64,000 nt of DNA from contig NZ_CP169217.1 in assembly GCF_041897535.1 (NCBI RefSeq), positions 4,302,860 through 4,366,859 of the forward strand, given 5' to 3'. Position numbers and translations under genes: made by a program. Below, in pieces: positions 34,722-42,988 of the stretch; the stretch's first letter is position 1, and every line of letters starts with the position of its first letter. Below the pieces are notes generated by a model, which searched no databases, had not been told where the DNA came from, and worked only from the letters and a program-made list of their open reading frames with translations. Source of the stretch: Methylomicrobium lacus_A (GTDB lineage: Bacteria > Pseudomonadota > Gammaproteobacteria > Methylococcales > Methylomonadaceae).

Positions 34722-37454
34722 ATGAATATCACCCATCGTGCCGCCAAACTCGCCGAATGTTTTGCCAGAAACCCTTGGAAGATCTTGGGATTAGCCTTAT
34801 CGCTCTCGGTTTTGGCCGGCTGGGCGACGGTGCAACTCCCGGTCTACACCTCGCGGCAGGCTCTGCTGCCGCAGGACACGGACGTGGCGCAGCGTTTCAA
34901 CGCTTTCCTGAAAAATTTCGGTGCTGCCTCCGATCTGATGGTCGTATTGGAGGGAGCTCCCCGTAACGAACTGGAATCCTTTGCCGACGATCTGGCGGAA
35001 AAGTTAAGAGCGGAGCCCGAGATCGGCCAGGCGGCATCCCGCCTCGATACCGCGTTTTTCCTGGACCACGCCTACCTGCTGATGCCGGCCGAGGGGCTGG
35101 ACAAGCTGACCGCGATCGCGAAGCAGCCGATCCTGGGCGGCGGGATGGAAGAAAACCTGCGCAAAGCGTTGAGTTGGAGCAAAGACCATCCGCCGCTGGG
35201 AGGGGCCGGCACCGACCTGCAAACCGCCGAAGCCGGCTTGAACCTGGCGGCGTTTTTCCTGGAAGAGTGGCGGCGCTGGCTATTCGCCGAAACAGTGCCA
35301 GCCAGCTTCGACTGGAACAGGCTGCTGGCCAAAAACGGGGCGGGCGGCATGGCCGACGGCTACTTCGCCTCGCGCGACGGGAAGATGCTGTTTTTGTTCG
35401 TCCATCCGAAAAACCCTTCCGAGGATTTCGAGAACCTTGGCCCTTTTGTCGGCAAGGTCAAGCAGGTGTCGGAGGCTTTGGCCGGGCAAGTCAAAGCCGC
35501 AGGCCACATTCCGCCCACGGTGGGACTGACCGGGTTACCTGCCATCGAGTATGAGGAATATACCAATATCCGGAGGGATATCACCCTGGTGATATTCACT
35601 TCCGCCGGATTGATCGCCGCCTTGATCTTGCTGGTGGTCCGCAGCGTGCGCTGGGCCGTGCTGATTTTCATCCCGATGGGGCTCGGGGTGCTGTGGAGCT
35701 TGGGTCTGGCGCTGGTCACCGTCGGCCATCTGACCATCATCACCGCCGCCTTCATCGCGATCTTGTTCGGCCTGGGGGCGGACTACGGCATCTTCACCTC
35801 CTCGCGCATCGCCGAGGAGCGACGGACTGGCAAGCCTTTGGTGGAAGCCATCGGGGCCGGCATCGGCTCCTCCTTTATCGCGGTACTGACGGCGGGCGGC
35901 GCCTCGCTGCTGATCTTCGGCGCCCTGGCCACGGTGGATTTCCCAGGTTTCGCCGAACTGGGCCTGGTGGCGGCCAAAGGCGTTCTGATGATCCTGATCA
36001 GCACCTGGATGGTCCAGCCCGCGCTCTATGCCTTGCTGCCGCCCAAATTGAAAGAGATTAACTCGCCAATCACACAGACAAGTCCTGTAGAACCTGGGAA
36101 ATGCGGCGGCAGATTCCCCAAGCCTGCCGCAGTGGCGCTGGTGATTCTGGCGATAGGCGGCGCCGTCTTCGGCGGTATGAAGGGCCTCGGCATTCCGTTC
36201 GATTACGACGTGTTGGCCATGTTGCCTAAAGATTCCGAGGCGGCCTATTATCAACGCCGCATGGTGGCGGAGAGCGACTTCCAGTCCGAGGTGATTATTT
36301 TCACCGCCAAGGATATGGCCGAGGCCCGGCGGATCACCCGTGAGGCGGGCAAGCTCAAGACGGTTGCTCAGGCGCAGTCGTTGGCCAACCTGTTTCCAGA
36401 GGACAGAGGCGAACGCCTTCACAAAGCCGTGAGTATCGGCGAGGCGTTCGCCCGGGCCGATTACGCCAAGCAGATCGCCGAACTCGACCAGGCCGGCTTG
36501 TCCGCAAAATCATTCGAGCTATTGCGGGAGGTGCTCGAAAACGGCACCGGTATCATCGACGAAGCCGAAGAGCAGGCCTTCTCGGCAGGGCATGACAAAC
36601 TGGTCGAGAGTTTGGAGGATGTGCGCGCACAACTATTGGCGATCTCGGCGAAACTTGCCGCAGACGGCGAACAGGGCCGGGGGCGCAGCGAGAGTTTCCT
36701 GCGGGCCTTGTTGGCCTCAGCGGATGCCGGGCTCAAAATCATCGACGGCTGGCGGCAGGCCAAAGTTCTCACGCCGGCGCAGTTGCCGCCGGCCTTGCGC
36801 GACCGATTTTTTGCCGCCGACGGTTCCATCGCGGTTTACGCCTTTCCGGCCAAATCGGTGTATGATCCCGGCAACCTCGACGCTCTGATAAAAGACGTCT
36901 ACAGGGTCTCGCCGGAAGCGACCGGCTTCCCGACCACGCATCAGGCGTTTGCCAAATCGGTGGTGGAAGGTTTCAGCCGCGGCACGCAGTTGGCTTTGGC
37001 GCTGTGCCTGCTCTGGGTCATGCTTGCGACGCGCAGCGTGCGCGGCTTCCTGCTGGCGGCGCTGCCTCTGCTGATCGGCGGCGGCTGGATGCTCGGGCTG
37101 ATGGCCCTGGGCGGCATTCGTTATAATTATGCGAACATCGTCGCGTTGCCCTTGGTGATCGCGTTGGCGGTGGATTATGGCGTGTGGTTCAGCTATCGCT
37201 GGGCCGAATTGAAAGGCTACTCACCCTTAGAAGTCAGTCTGGCTGCCGGCAAGGTGATCGGGCTGGCCGCGGGTACCGAGTTGGCCGGTCTGGGCGCGAT
37301 TACCCTGGCCAGCTACCGGGGCGTGTCTTCCCTGGGCGTCAGCATCACGATCGGACTGTTGTGCTGCCTGACCGCAACTCTCGTCGTGGCGCCTGCCATC
37401 GGACAATTACTGGATTCCAGGAGAAAATCATCATGCGAAAAACCTGTCTTATAA
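34722..37454 (+). CDS. bstA: RND-family sterol transporter (BstA-like)
   Basis: 910 residues, an MmpL/HpnN-like RND transporter built as two repeats. Each has one helix, a large periplasmic domain (about 40-270 and 485-720) and a five-helix bundle (ITLVIFTSAGLIAALILLVV onward; LALALCLLWVMLATRS onward) with GLGADYGIF and ALAVDYGVWFSYR motifs in the proton-relay helices. In M. capsulatus BstA is the inner-membrane partner of a sterol transport system with periplasmic BstB and BstC, and the same three-gene order is found here. It starts 19 bp after sdmA and overlaps bstB by 22 bp. No strong ribosome binding site is seen. Confidence 0.85.
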   Translation: MNITHRAAKLAECFARNPWKILGLALSLSVLAGWATVQLPVYTSRQALLPQDTDVAQRFNAFLKNFGAASDLMVVLEGAPRNELESFADDLAEKLRAEPEIGQAASRLDTAFFLDHAYLLMPAEGLDKLTAIAKQPILGGGMEENLRKALSWSKDHPPLGGAGTDLQTAEAGLNLAAFFLEEWRRWLFAETVPASFDWNRLLAKNGAGGMADGYFASRDGKMLFLFVHPKNPSEDFENLGPFVGKVKQVSEALAGQVKAAGHIPPTVGLTGLPAIEYEEYTNIRRDITLVIFTSAGLIAALILLVVRSVRWAVLIFIPMGLGVLWSLGLALVTVGHLTIITAAFIAILFGLGADYGIFTSSRIAEERRTGKPLVEAIGAGIGSSFIAVLTAGGASLLIFGALATVDFPGFAELGLVAAKGVLMILISTWMVQPALYALLPPKLKEINSPITQTSPVEPGKCGGRFPKPAAVALVILAIGGAVFGGMKGLGIPFDYDVLAMLPKDSEAAYYQRRMVAESDFQSEVIIFTAKDMAEARRITREAGKLKTVAQAQSLANLFPEDRGERLHKAVSIGEAFARADYAKQIAELDQAGLSAKSFELLREVLENGTGIIDEAEEQAFSAGHDKLVESLEDVRAQLLAISAKLAADGEQGRGRSESFLRALLASADAGLKIIDGWRQAKVLTPAQLPPALRDRFFAADGSIAVYAFPAKSVYDPGNLDALIKDVYRVSPEATGFPTTHQAFAKSVVEGFSRGTQLALALCLLWVMLATRSVRGFLLAALPLLIGGGWMLGLMALGGIRYNYANIVALPLVIALAVDYGVWFSYRWAELKGYSPLEVSLAAGKVIGLAAGTELAGLGAITLASYRGVSSLGVSITIGLLCCLTATLVVAPAIGQLLDSRRKSSCEKPVL

Positions 37455-38269
37455 TCGCCGGCCTGTTAGTCTCTTTTACGGCAAACGCCGCGCCCAATCC
37501 CGAAATGATCGTGGTGTGCTATCCCGGCGGCCTCGTGAATGCCAAGGATGCCAACGAGGCGATGAGTTCGATGCTGCGGGTGGTGGAACGCGTCGGCCAG
37601 TGGCAAGAGAATAGCTTCATCAGCCTGTTTACCGCCAAAGCGGACGAATGCAGGCAACGGATGGCCGAAAAGCGTCCCAAGTTCGCGATCACCTCTTTGG
37701 GGCTCTATCTGGAACTGCGCGGCCAACACAACTTGGTCCCGGTGGTCCAACCCAAGATCAAAGGCCTGACCCACGAGCGCTACCGGGTGATGGTGCAGAA
37801 GGACAAATACAAGAGCCTGGACGATCTTAAAGGCAAGACCCTCGGCGGCACGGTGTTGGAAGAGCCGTCCTACATCGGCAAGATCGTTTTTGCCGGGAAA
37901 TACGACCCGGCCAGTTTCTTTGTCCTGAAAAAGTCCAATCAGGCCATCCGTGCGTTGCGCGCATTGGACAAAGGGGAACTCGATGCGGTCATTTTGAACG
38001 AGCAGCAATTCGGCGGACTCGGCTCGCTGCATTTGCAAACGCCCCTTGAAGCGGTCTTCACGTCCGAGGAAATCCCGCTGATGGGGGTCGTGGCCAACAG
38101 CGCTACCACGACCGCGGAAGAACGCGCCCGCTTCAGCAAGGCGCTGGAGGGGATGTGTGCCGACGCCGAAGGCAAAAAACTGTGCGAACTGTTCGGAGTC
38201 GAAGCCTTCGCCGCCGCGGACCCGGTTGTGTTCGAGCCCATGGTCAAACTGTGGGATAAGGGGAGTTAA
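37433..38269 (+). CDS. bstB: Periplasmic sterol-binding protein (BstB-like)
   Basis: 278 residues with a signal peptide (CLIIAGLLVSFTANAA). The mature part is a two-lobed type-II periplasmic-binding-protein fold related to PhnD/phosphonate-binding proteins: MIVVCYPGG, FAITSLGLYLEL, the hinge-like YKSLDDLKGKTLGGTVLEEP, and LDKGELDAVILNEQQF. BstB of M. capsulatus uses such a fold to bind 4-methylsterols. The ATG at 37433 is chosen because it gives the signal peptide and has GGAGA 8 bp upstream, inside the end of bstA; the open frame extends further left but without sense. Translation is probably coupled to bstA. Confidence 0.85.
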   Translation: MRKTCLIIAGLLVSFTANAAPNPEMIVVCYPGGLVNAKDANEAMSSMLRVVERVGQWQENSFISLFTAKADECRQRMAEKRPKFAITSLGLYLELRGQHNLVPVVQPKIKGLTHERYRVMVQKDKYKSLDDLKGKTLGGTVLEEPSYIGKIVFAGKYDPASFFVLKKSNQAIRALRALDKGELDAVILNEQQFGGLGSLHLQTPLEAVFTSEEIPLMGVVANSATTTAEERARFSKALEGMCADAEGKKLCELFGVEAFAAADPVVFEPMVKLWDKGS

Positions 38270-38273
38270 GATT

Positions 38274-39086
38274 TTGCGTCACGCTCGACTTTTTGCGGCC
38301 GTTTCGGTGCTGGCATTTCTGGCGGGCTGCGCCGGGCTCCAGAGCGGCCATGTTCAAATCGACCGGCTCTCCGACTGCCCCAAGCAGACGGCGGACGAGC
38401 TCGTTGCCCAACAAAGCCGGCTCGGCCCATTGAGCGACACCCATACCCTGGAATGTGCGCTGACTGTGCTGCGCGACAGCCAGGATATCGCGCTGCTGCG
38501 GACCTCGCTAGGCAGTCGCCTTTGCCTGCATCTGGCCGAGCGCGAAACCAACCCCGAAAAACGTGAAAAGCTGGCCGCCGAAGGCGTGGAGTTTGCCGAA
38601 GCCGCCCTGACACATAAGGTCGACGAGGATGGGCCTGTGCATTACTATCTGGCGGCCAACCTTGGCCTGGCGGTGCGCGAACACATCACCGTGGCCATGA
38701 AGAACCTGAGCCGGCTCGAAAGCGAGATGAAGCAGGCGCTGGCCTTGAGTCCGGACATCGACGACGGCGGCCCGATGCGTCTTCTGGGCGCGCTCTATCT
38801 TAAAGCCCCGTCCTGGCCCAATGGCATAGGCGATCTCGACAAGGCGTTGGAACTGCTGGCAAAGGCGGTCAAGGAGCATCCAGGGCATCCGCTCAATCAT
38901 CTGTTTTATGCCCAGGCCCTGTGGAGTGAGGATGACGAGGCTGTCCTGACTCAGGTAAAAGCCGAATTCGCGCAAGGGGAGAAACTGTTGGACGAAGGCA
39001 ATTGGGGATACAATAAGGCGGCTTGGCAAAAGGAATTCGACACGTTTCGACAGGAACTTCGAGGCGCCGTATCCGTTGGACAGTAA
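38274..39086 (+). CDS. bstC: TPR-like sterol transport lipoprotein (BstC-like)
   Basis: 270 residues. A signal peptide ends in the lipobox LAGC (about residue 20), so the protein should be an outer-membrane lipoprotein. The rest is helical with TatT/TPR-like repeats: LHLAERETNPEKREKLAAEGVEFAEAAL, YYLAANLGLAVREH, and WPNGIGDLDKALELLAKAVKEHPGHPLNHLFYAQALW. BstC of M. capsulatus is the third, helical-repeat component of the sterol transport system. The start is a TTG at 38274, 4 bp after the bstB stop, with GGGGAG 8 bp before it; upstream in-frame ATG codons lie inside bstB. Confidence 0.82.
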   Translation: MRHARLFAAVSVLAFLAGCAGLQSGHVQIDRLSDCPKQTADELVAQQSRLGPLSDTHTLECALTVLRDSQDIALLRTSLGSRLCLHLAERETNPEKREKLAAEGVEFAEAALTHKVDEDGPVHYYLAANLGLAVREHITVAMKNLSRLESEMKQALALSPDIDDGGPMRLLGALYLKAPSWPNGIGDLDKALELLAKAVKEHPGHPLNHLFYAQALWSEDDEAVLTQVKAEFAQGEKLLDEGNWGYNKAAWQKEFDTFRQELRGAVSVGQ

Positions 39087-39193
39087 TCTGTGGATTCAGG
39101 CCATTCAATGAACGAAATATTCAACTCCAGGTGAATTAGGGGATGACGATTAATAAGGGAGTTGAGGGCTACTAGTCGCTCGACATAAAAAAA

Positions 39194-39238
39194 TTGGACC
39201 ATAGTCCAATATGAGGGAATGTGAAAAAATTTTACATT
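39194..39238 (+). promoter_or_regulatory. Perfect palindromic box plus -10 inside the sterol locus, orphan
   Basis: TTGGACCATAGTCCAA (39194-39209) is a perfect inverted repeat of TTGGAC around four bases. TACATT follows at 39233-39238, 23 bp after GTCCAA. The layout equals that of the other box copies, but no rightward gene begins soon after; it would read antisense into the gene at 39273-40295, towards the DHCR24 relic. Being symmetric, it could also just be a binding site. Confidence 0.5.
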
Positions 39239-39272
39239 AATGCGTAACAAGTGAAGTCGCATTGCCGGTCAA

Positions 39273-40295
39273 TCAACGGCATTGATCCACGACAGCGCAA
39301 AGGCGCTTGTAAGACTTGAGCATTTTGTCTTTCAGTAATTTCCGGCCGATGATATGTTTGACATCGCTGGCTATGCCCGCCACCTGGTCGGTGTAGCTGC
39401 GCACCTGCTGAAAGACGACCGTACCGTTGTGATAGGGCAGACAGCCGGTTATCCATTGGCTGGAATTGTAGGAATGTGGCGCATAGAATTCGCGGGTCAA
39501 CACCAAGACGCCGCCGTTCCAATCCATACTGATGCGGTGCCTGAGAATGACCGCTGGGCGGTTTTCGACTTTTTTCTCGACCCAGGGGAAGGCTTCGTCC
39601 GCTCCGGCCGGCAAAGGTTTTGGGTAATCTCGCCATGCCTTGTGCAAGGCGGGCAAGTAACGGTTTAGGATGGGGCTGGCATTTGCGGCCTGACGGAGTT
39701 CCAAGGACGGCTTGGAATCCGGGCCCTCCTCCCGAACATAAGGAGCTATCGCAGATATTCCTTGGCGCCGATAGGCTTCAAAGCGTCGGAATAGAATCTC
39801 CCGGTAGTGCTGTAAGAGCCTGCCTTCGAAGAACTTAGCGTTCTGCTTGAGAGTTTTGAGACTGTCAATCTCGGCAGCGGACAGGTTGAATGCGTCGCCC
39901 GGCTCGGCAGCCGATAAGGTTTCGATTTCTTCTCTGGACAGGACGATAGGCGCCAAGGAAATCGGACCGCCATGCTCTTTCAACAATCCGTACCCAGTGA
40001 CATCAACATCTAGCGGGTCAGGATTTTCCTGCCGCAAATGTTCGGCCACCTTGATCGATGGAGCCGGTAAAAGCCAAGCGATGCCCGCCGCAATCTCATC
40101 GTCGCGGCCTTCGGTTAAGGCATAAGCAACGGGCTGACCTTGCGCCAGTTCGGCAATTTGCTCTTTATCCATCCCCATCACGCCCAATACTTCCTCGGTT
40201 GCGGGAGGGGCGGCGAAAGCGGGAGTTCCCGATAGGATAGAACTGATGCCCAATAGCCCTGAGAGGGCGACGGCATGAGACGGTTTTCGATGCAT
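39273..40295 (-). CDS. Exported protein of unknown function in the sterol locus
   Basis: 340 residues with a signal peptide (VALSGLLGISSILSGTPAFA) and a soluble, probably periplasmic, mature part. Visible stretches are LSREEIETLSAAEPGDAF, LQHYREILFRRFEAYRRQG and RHRISMDWNGGVLVLTREFY. Four cysteines in the last 60 residues may form disulfides (GCLPYHNGT; LCAVVDQC). The ATG at 40295 has AGGAGG about 9 bp upstream; an earlier start would destroy the signal peptide. It is the only leftward gene between the bst genes and the cyclase genes. I recognise no family; a role in sterol handling is only suggested by location. Confidence 0.75.
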   Translation of the reverse strand: MHRKPSHAVALSGLLGISSILSGTPAFAAPPATEEVLGVMGMDKEQIAELAQGQPVAYALTEGRDDEIAAGIAWLLPAPSIKVAEHLRQENPDPLDVDVTGYGLLKEHGGPISLAPIVLSREEIETLSAAEPGDAFNLSAAEIDSLKTLKQNAKFFEGRLLQHYREILFRRFEAYRRQGISAIAPYVREEGPDSKPSLELRQAANASPILNRYLPALHKAWRDYPKPLPAGADEAFPWVEKKVENRPAVILRHRISMDWNGGVLVLTREFYAPHSYNSSQWITGCLPYHNGTVVFQQVRSYTDQVAGIASDVKHIIGRKLLKDKMLKSYKRLCAVVDQCR

Positions 40296-40420
40296 CGGGA
40301 TGCACCTCCTGGCGGCAAGCCGTTGCGAGCAGATAGCCAATTTGGCTGCCTCACGGAATTTAAAAAAAATTGGATGTGACAGCGTCTCTAATAATTCCCG
40401 ATTAATTTACAATAAACCCA

Positions 40421-41248
40421 ATGATAAAGCCCGATCAATTATTCGAACACCTATTGACCCATTACCGCGGCCTATTCGCCACCCTTTTTCTTCTACCTGT
40501 CTCGGCGGTCTATGGCGCCTACGCCGGCATTCGTAATGGGATTGCCTTTCCCCTGAACAGCGCCTCCGCCAAACACGATGCCAGGATTGAAGCGGTGATT
40601 CGGCAAATCGTGGACTGGAAAGAGCAGGGCGCAAAACAAAAATCTGTGCACCGCAAGGTCAGGCTGGAAAACCATGAGTGAGATGGTGCCTAAATACAAG
40701 CTGTCCCATCGCAAGATCGATGTCGGTCTGTACGACACTTGAAATCGACGAACAGCGCGGCATCGTCCGCGTGGAGCCGCTCGCGACCATGGGCCAGCTT
40801 TCGCGCAGCCTGATTTCCCGCGGCTGGACGCTGTCCGTGGTGTCGGAGCTGGACAGTTTGACGGTGCGCGATTATTTTCACCGCCATACCCGTAGCTATT
40901 TCTGGGCCATGGAGGAAATCATTGCTTTTGGCAAGCACCCGATTTTCAGGGCGCTGCTCGGCTGGGCCTTGCCTCCTCGCATCGAATTATTGAAATACAC
41001 GGAGACCGAAACCACCCGGTGGCTCAGGGAAAAGTTTCATGTGGTTCAGGACGATGATCGACCATGCCGGCTATGACCTGTTGCGGAAGCGCTTGCCGTA
41101 TTGACGGTACGCCTTTGATGAAGTGTACGACAAGGTTTCCACGCAAGGCAGGGTTTCGCCGGTCGAGATGAGGAGGCTGGAAAAAGGAAAGTTTTGTACA
41201 TTAGCCGGGTACCGCGTAGAATCAAAGCTTCCCGCCTGTAGCATGTAA
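40421..41248 (+). pseudogene. Decayed delta24-sterol reductase (DHCR24-like) gene
   Basis: Segments in three frames line up in order with DHCR24. Frame 1 (40421 on): RGLFATLFLLPVSAVYGAY and HDARIEAVIRQIVDWKEQGA. Frame 2 (about 40640): LCTARSGWKTMSEMVPKYK, then SHRKIDVGLYDT and a stop at 40740. Frame 3 (40738): LEIDEQRGIVRVEPLATMGQ through SELDSLTV, which jumps directly to YFHRHTRSYFW and on to FGKHPIFRALLGWALPPRIE and KFHVVQD (stop 41074). Frame 1 again (41060): GYDLLRKRLPY, a stop at 41102, then RYAFDEVYDKVS. Compared with the roughly 516-residue human enzyme, about 240 residues (most of the FAD-binding domain) are missing after SLTV and about 100 after VVQD. Three frameshifts and internal stops make it non-functional. 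It would have reduced the sterol side-chain C24-C25 double bond. Confidence 0.85.
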
Positions 41249-41259
41249 AGGAACATGCT
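41240..41259 (+). promoter_or_regulatory. Inverted repeat upstream of CYP51, possible operator
   Basis: AGCATGT and ACATGCT form perfect 7-bp arms around AAAGGA (41240-41259), ending 25 bp before the CYP51 start at 41285. The size would suit a dimeric repressor or a small mRNA hairpin near the ribosome binding site. No regulator is identified. Confidence 0.35.
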
Positions 41260-41284
41260 CTTCAAGGAACCACGAGGATCTGCC

Positions 41285-42988
41285 ATGAGCGTTCCTGAAT
41301 GCAACCACCCAGTTCGAGTGATGAATACGACGACTACCGAGAAAACCGTTTTGCCCGGCAGAGCTCCGCCGAAAATGCCCGGCGCCTTGCCGCTTGTAGG
41401 GCACATGCTCGCATTCGGTAAAAATCCTTTTGAGTACATGATGAAACTCCGAAATTCACTCGGCGAGATCGGTGAATTTCGTATGTTTCATCAAAAAATG
41501 GTGCTGATGACCGGTCCTGAAGCGAATGAAGCTTTTTTTCGTGCGCCCGACGCGCAACTGGATCAAAGCCAGGCGTATAAGATCATGACGCCGATTTTTG
41601 GCAAGGGTGTGGTGTTTGACGCGCCGCCGCATAAAAAAGACCAGCAGCTTAAAATGCTGATGCCGGTCTTGCGCGATAAACCGATGCGCGGCTACGCAGA
41701 GGTGATCGTCCGGGAAGTCGAACAGATGATTGCCGGGTGGGGCGATGCCGGCGAAATCGATTTGCTGGCGTTCATGAAAGCACTGACCATTTATACCTCC
41801 AGCCACTGCCTGCTCGGCGATGAGTTCCGTTACGAATTGAATGAGGAATTCGCGAAAATTTATCACGATCTCGAAAAAGGCGTGAACCCTCTGGCGTTTG
41901 TGTTTCCCTATCTGCCCTTGCCGGTCTTTCGCCGCCGCGATAAAGCCCGCGCTAGACTTCAAGAGCTAGTCACCGGTATCATTGCCAAAAGAGCGCAGAA
42001 ACCGGAAAAAAGTGAAGATGCATTTCAGTTGCTGATCGATGCCCGCTATGACGACGGCAGCCGCTTGTCCGCCCATGAAATAACCGGCATGTTGATCGGT
42101 ACGATTTTCGCAGGTCACCATACCACCGCAGGTACGGCGTCCTGGACCCTGCTGGAACTCGCGCGCCGGCCTGAAGTGATGCGGAGCGTGTTGAATGAAC
42201 TGGATGCCCACTTCGGCGCCGATGGCGAAGTCACTTTTCAATCGTTACGCGAAACGCCGCTGCTCGAAAACGTGATCAAGGAAGTCCTGCGCCTGCATCC
42301 GCCGTTGATCTTTTTGATTCGCAAGGTGATGCGGGATTTTCACTTCAAAGGCTATACGGTCAGGGCCGGAAAATATGTCTGCACCTCGCCGCGCGTATCG
42401 CATCGCATTGCGGACATTTTCCCGGACCCGGAAAAGTTCGATCCTGAGCGCTATTCGGATGCACGCCAGGAAGATGCCAGGCCTTTCAGCTGGATTGCCT
42501 TTGGCGGTGGCAAACACAAATGTTCGGGCAACGCCTTTGCGATGCTGCAACTGAAAGCTATTTTCAGCATTTTGCTGCGCCGGTATACCTTCGAGCTGAT
42601 CGACGACAAGGACACTTACCAGGATGATTTCACTCAAATGGTGGTGCAACCTGTGTCGCCTTGCCGGGTTCGCTACATCAAACGTTTGGGCATGAAGAAA
42701 GCCGCTGCCGAGACGGCGAGAAATACGGCGCAAGCAGAGGCTCCTGTTAGACCTAGATTTCAAATCAAAATCGATCGGGAACTCTGCCAAGGCCATGCGA
42801 CCTGCATGAGCGAAGCGCCAGAACTTTTTCACGTAGACGATGTTGGCAACGTGACTGTTCTACAAGAAAGCCCGCCGCTGAATTTGCTCGCGCAAGCCCG
42901 GCAAGCCGAAAAATATTGCCCAACCCAGGCAATAAAGATTGAACTGATTGAGAACCCTGAAGAGTCGAAGAATGGCCGCATATCCTAG
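41285..42988 (+). CDS. cyp51: Sterol 14alpha-demethylase fused to ferredoxin (CYP51-Fd)
   Basis: 567 residues, two domains. The P450 part (about 30-460) has the CYP51-type I-helix FAGHHTTAGTASW, the ExxR helix VIKEVLRLHPP, and the haem loop FGGGKHKCSGNAFA with axial C413. After an Ala/Glu/Pro linker, a 3Fe-4S-type ferredoxin occupies about 493-560 (C501-x5-C in ELCQGHATCMSEAPELF, then CPTQAI). This fusion is characteristic of Methylococcus CYP51, where the ferredoxin feeds electrons to the haem. It removes the 14alpha-methyl from lanosterol. The start at 41285 has GAGGA 7 bp before it; an ATG at 41255 is an alternative. It overlaps the next gene by 17 bp. Confidence 0.93.
   Translation: MSVPECNHPVRVMNTTTTEKTVLPGRAPPKMPGALPLVGHMLAFGKNPFEYMMKLRNSLGEIGEFRMFHQKMVLMTGPEANEAFFRAPDAQLDQSQAYKIMTPIFGKGVVFDAPPHKKDQQLKMLMPVLRDKPMRGYAEVIVREVEQMIAGWGDAGEIDLLAFMKALTIYTSSHCLLGDEFRYELNEEFAKIYHDLEKGVNPLAFVFPYLPLPVFRRRDKARARLQELVTGIIAKRAQKPEKSEDAFQLLIDARYDDGSRLSAHEITGMLIGTIFAGHHTTAGTASWTLLELARRPEVMRSVLNELDAHFGADGEVTFQSLRETPLLENVIKEVLRLHPPLIFLIRKVMRDFHFKGYTVRAGKYVCTSPRVSHRIADIFPDPEKFDPERYSDARQEDARPFSWIAFGGGKHKCSGNAFAMLQLKAIFSILLRRYTFELIDDKDTYQDDFTQMVVQPVSPCRVRYIKRLGMKKAAAETARNTAQAEAPVRPRFQIKIDRELCQGHATCMSEAPELFHVDDVGNVTVLQESPPLNLLAQARQAEKYCPTQAIKIELIENPEESKNGRIS

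Noticed and set aside
40421..40681. Short ORF as an intact 86-residue membrane protein
   Set aside because: Its sequence is the N-terminus of DHCR24 and the homology continues past the stop in other frames, so it is part of a pseudogene.
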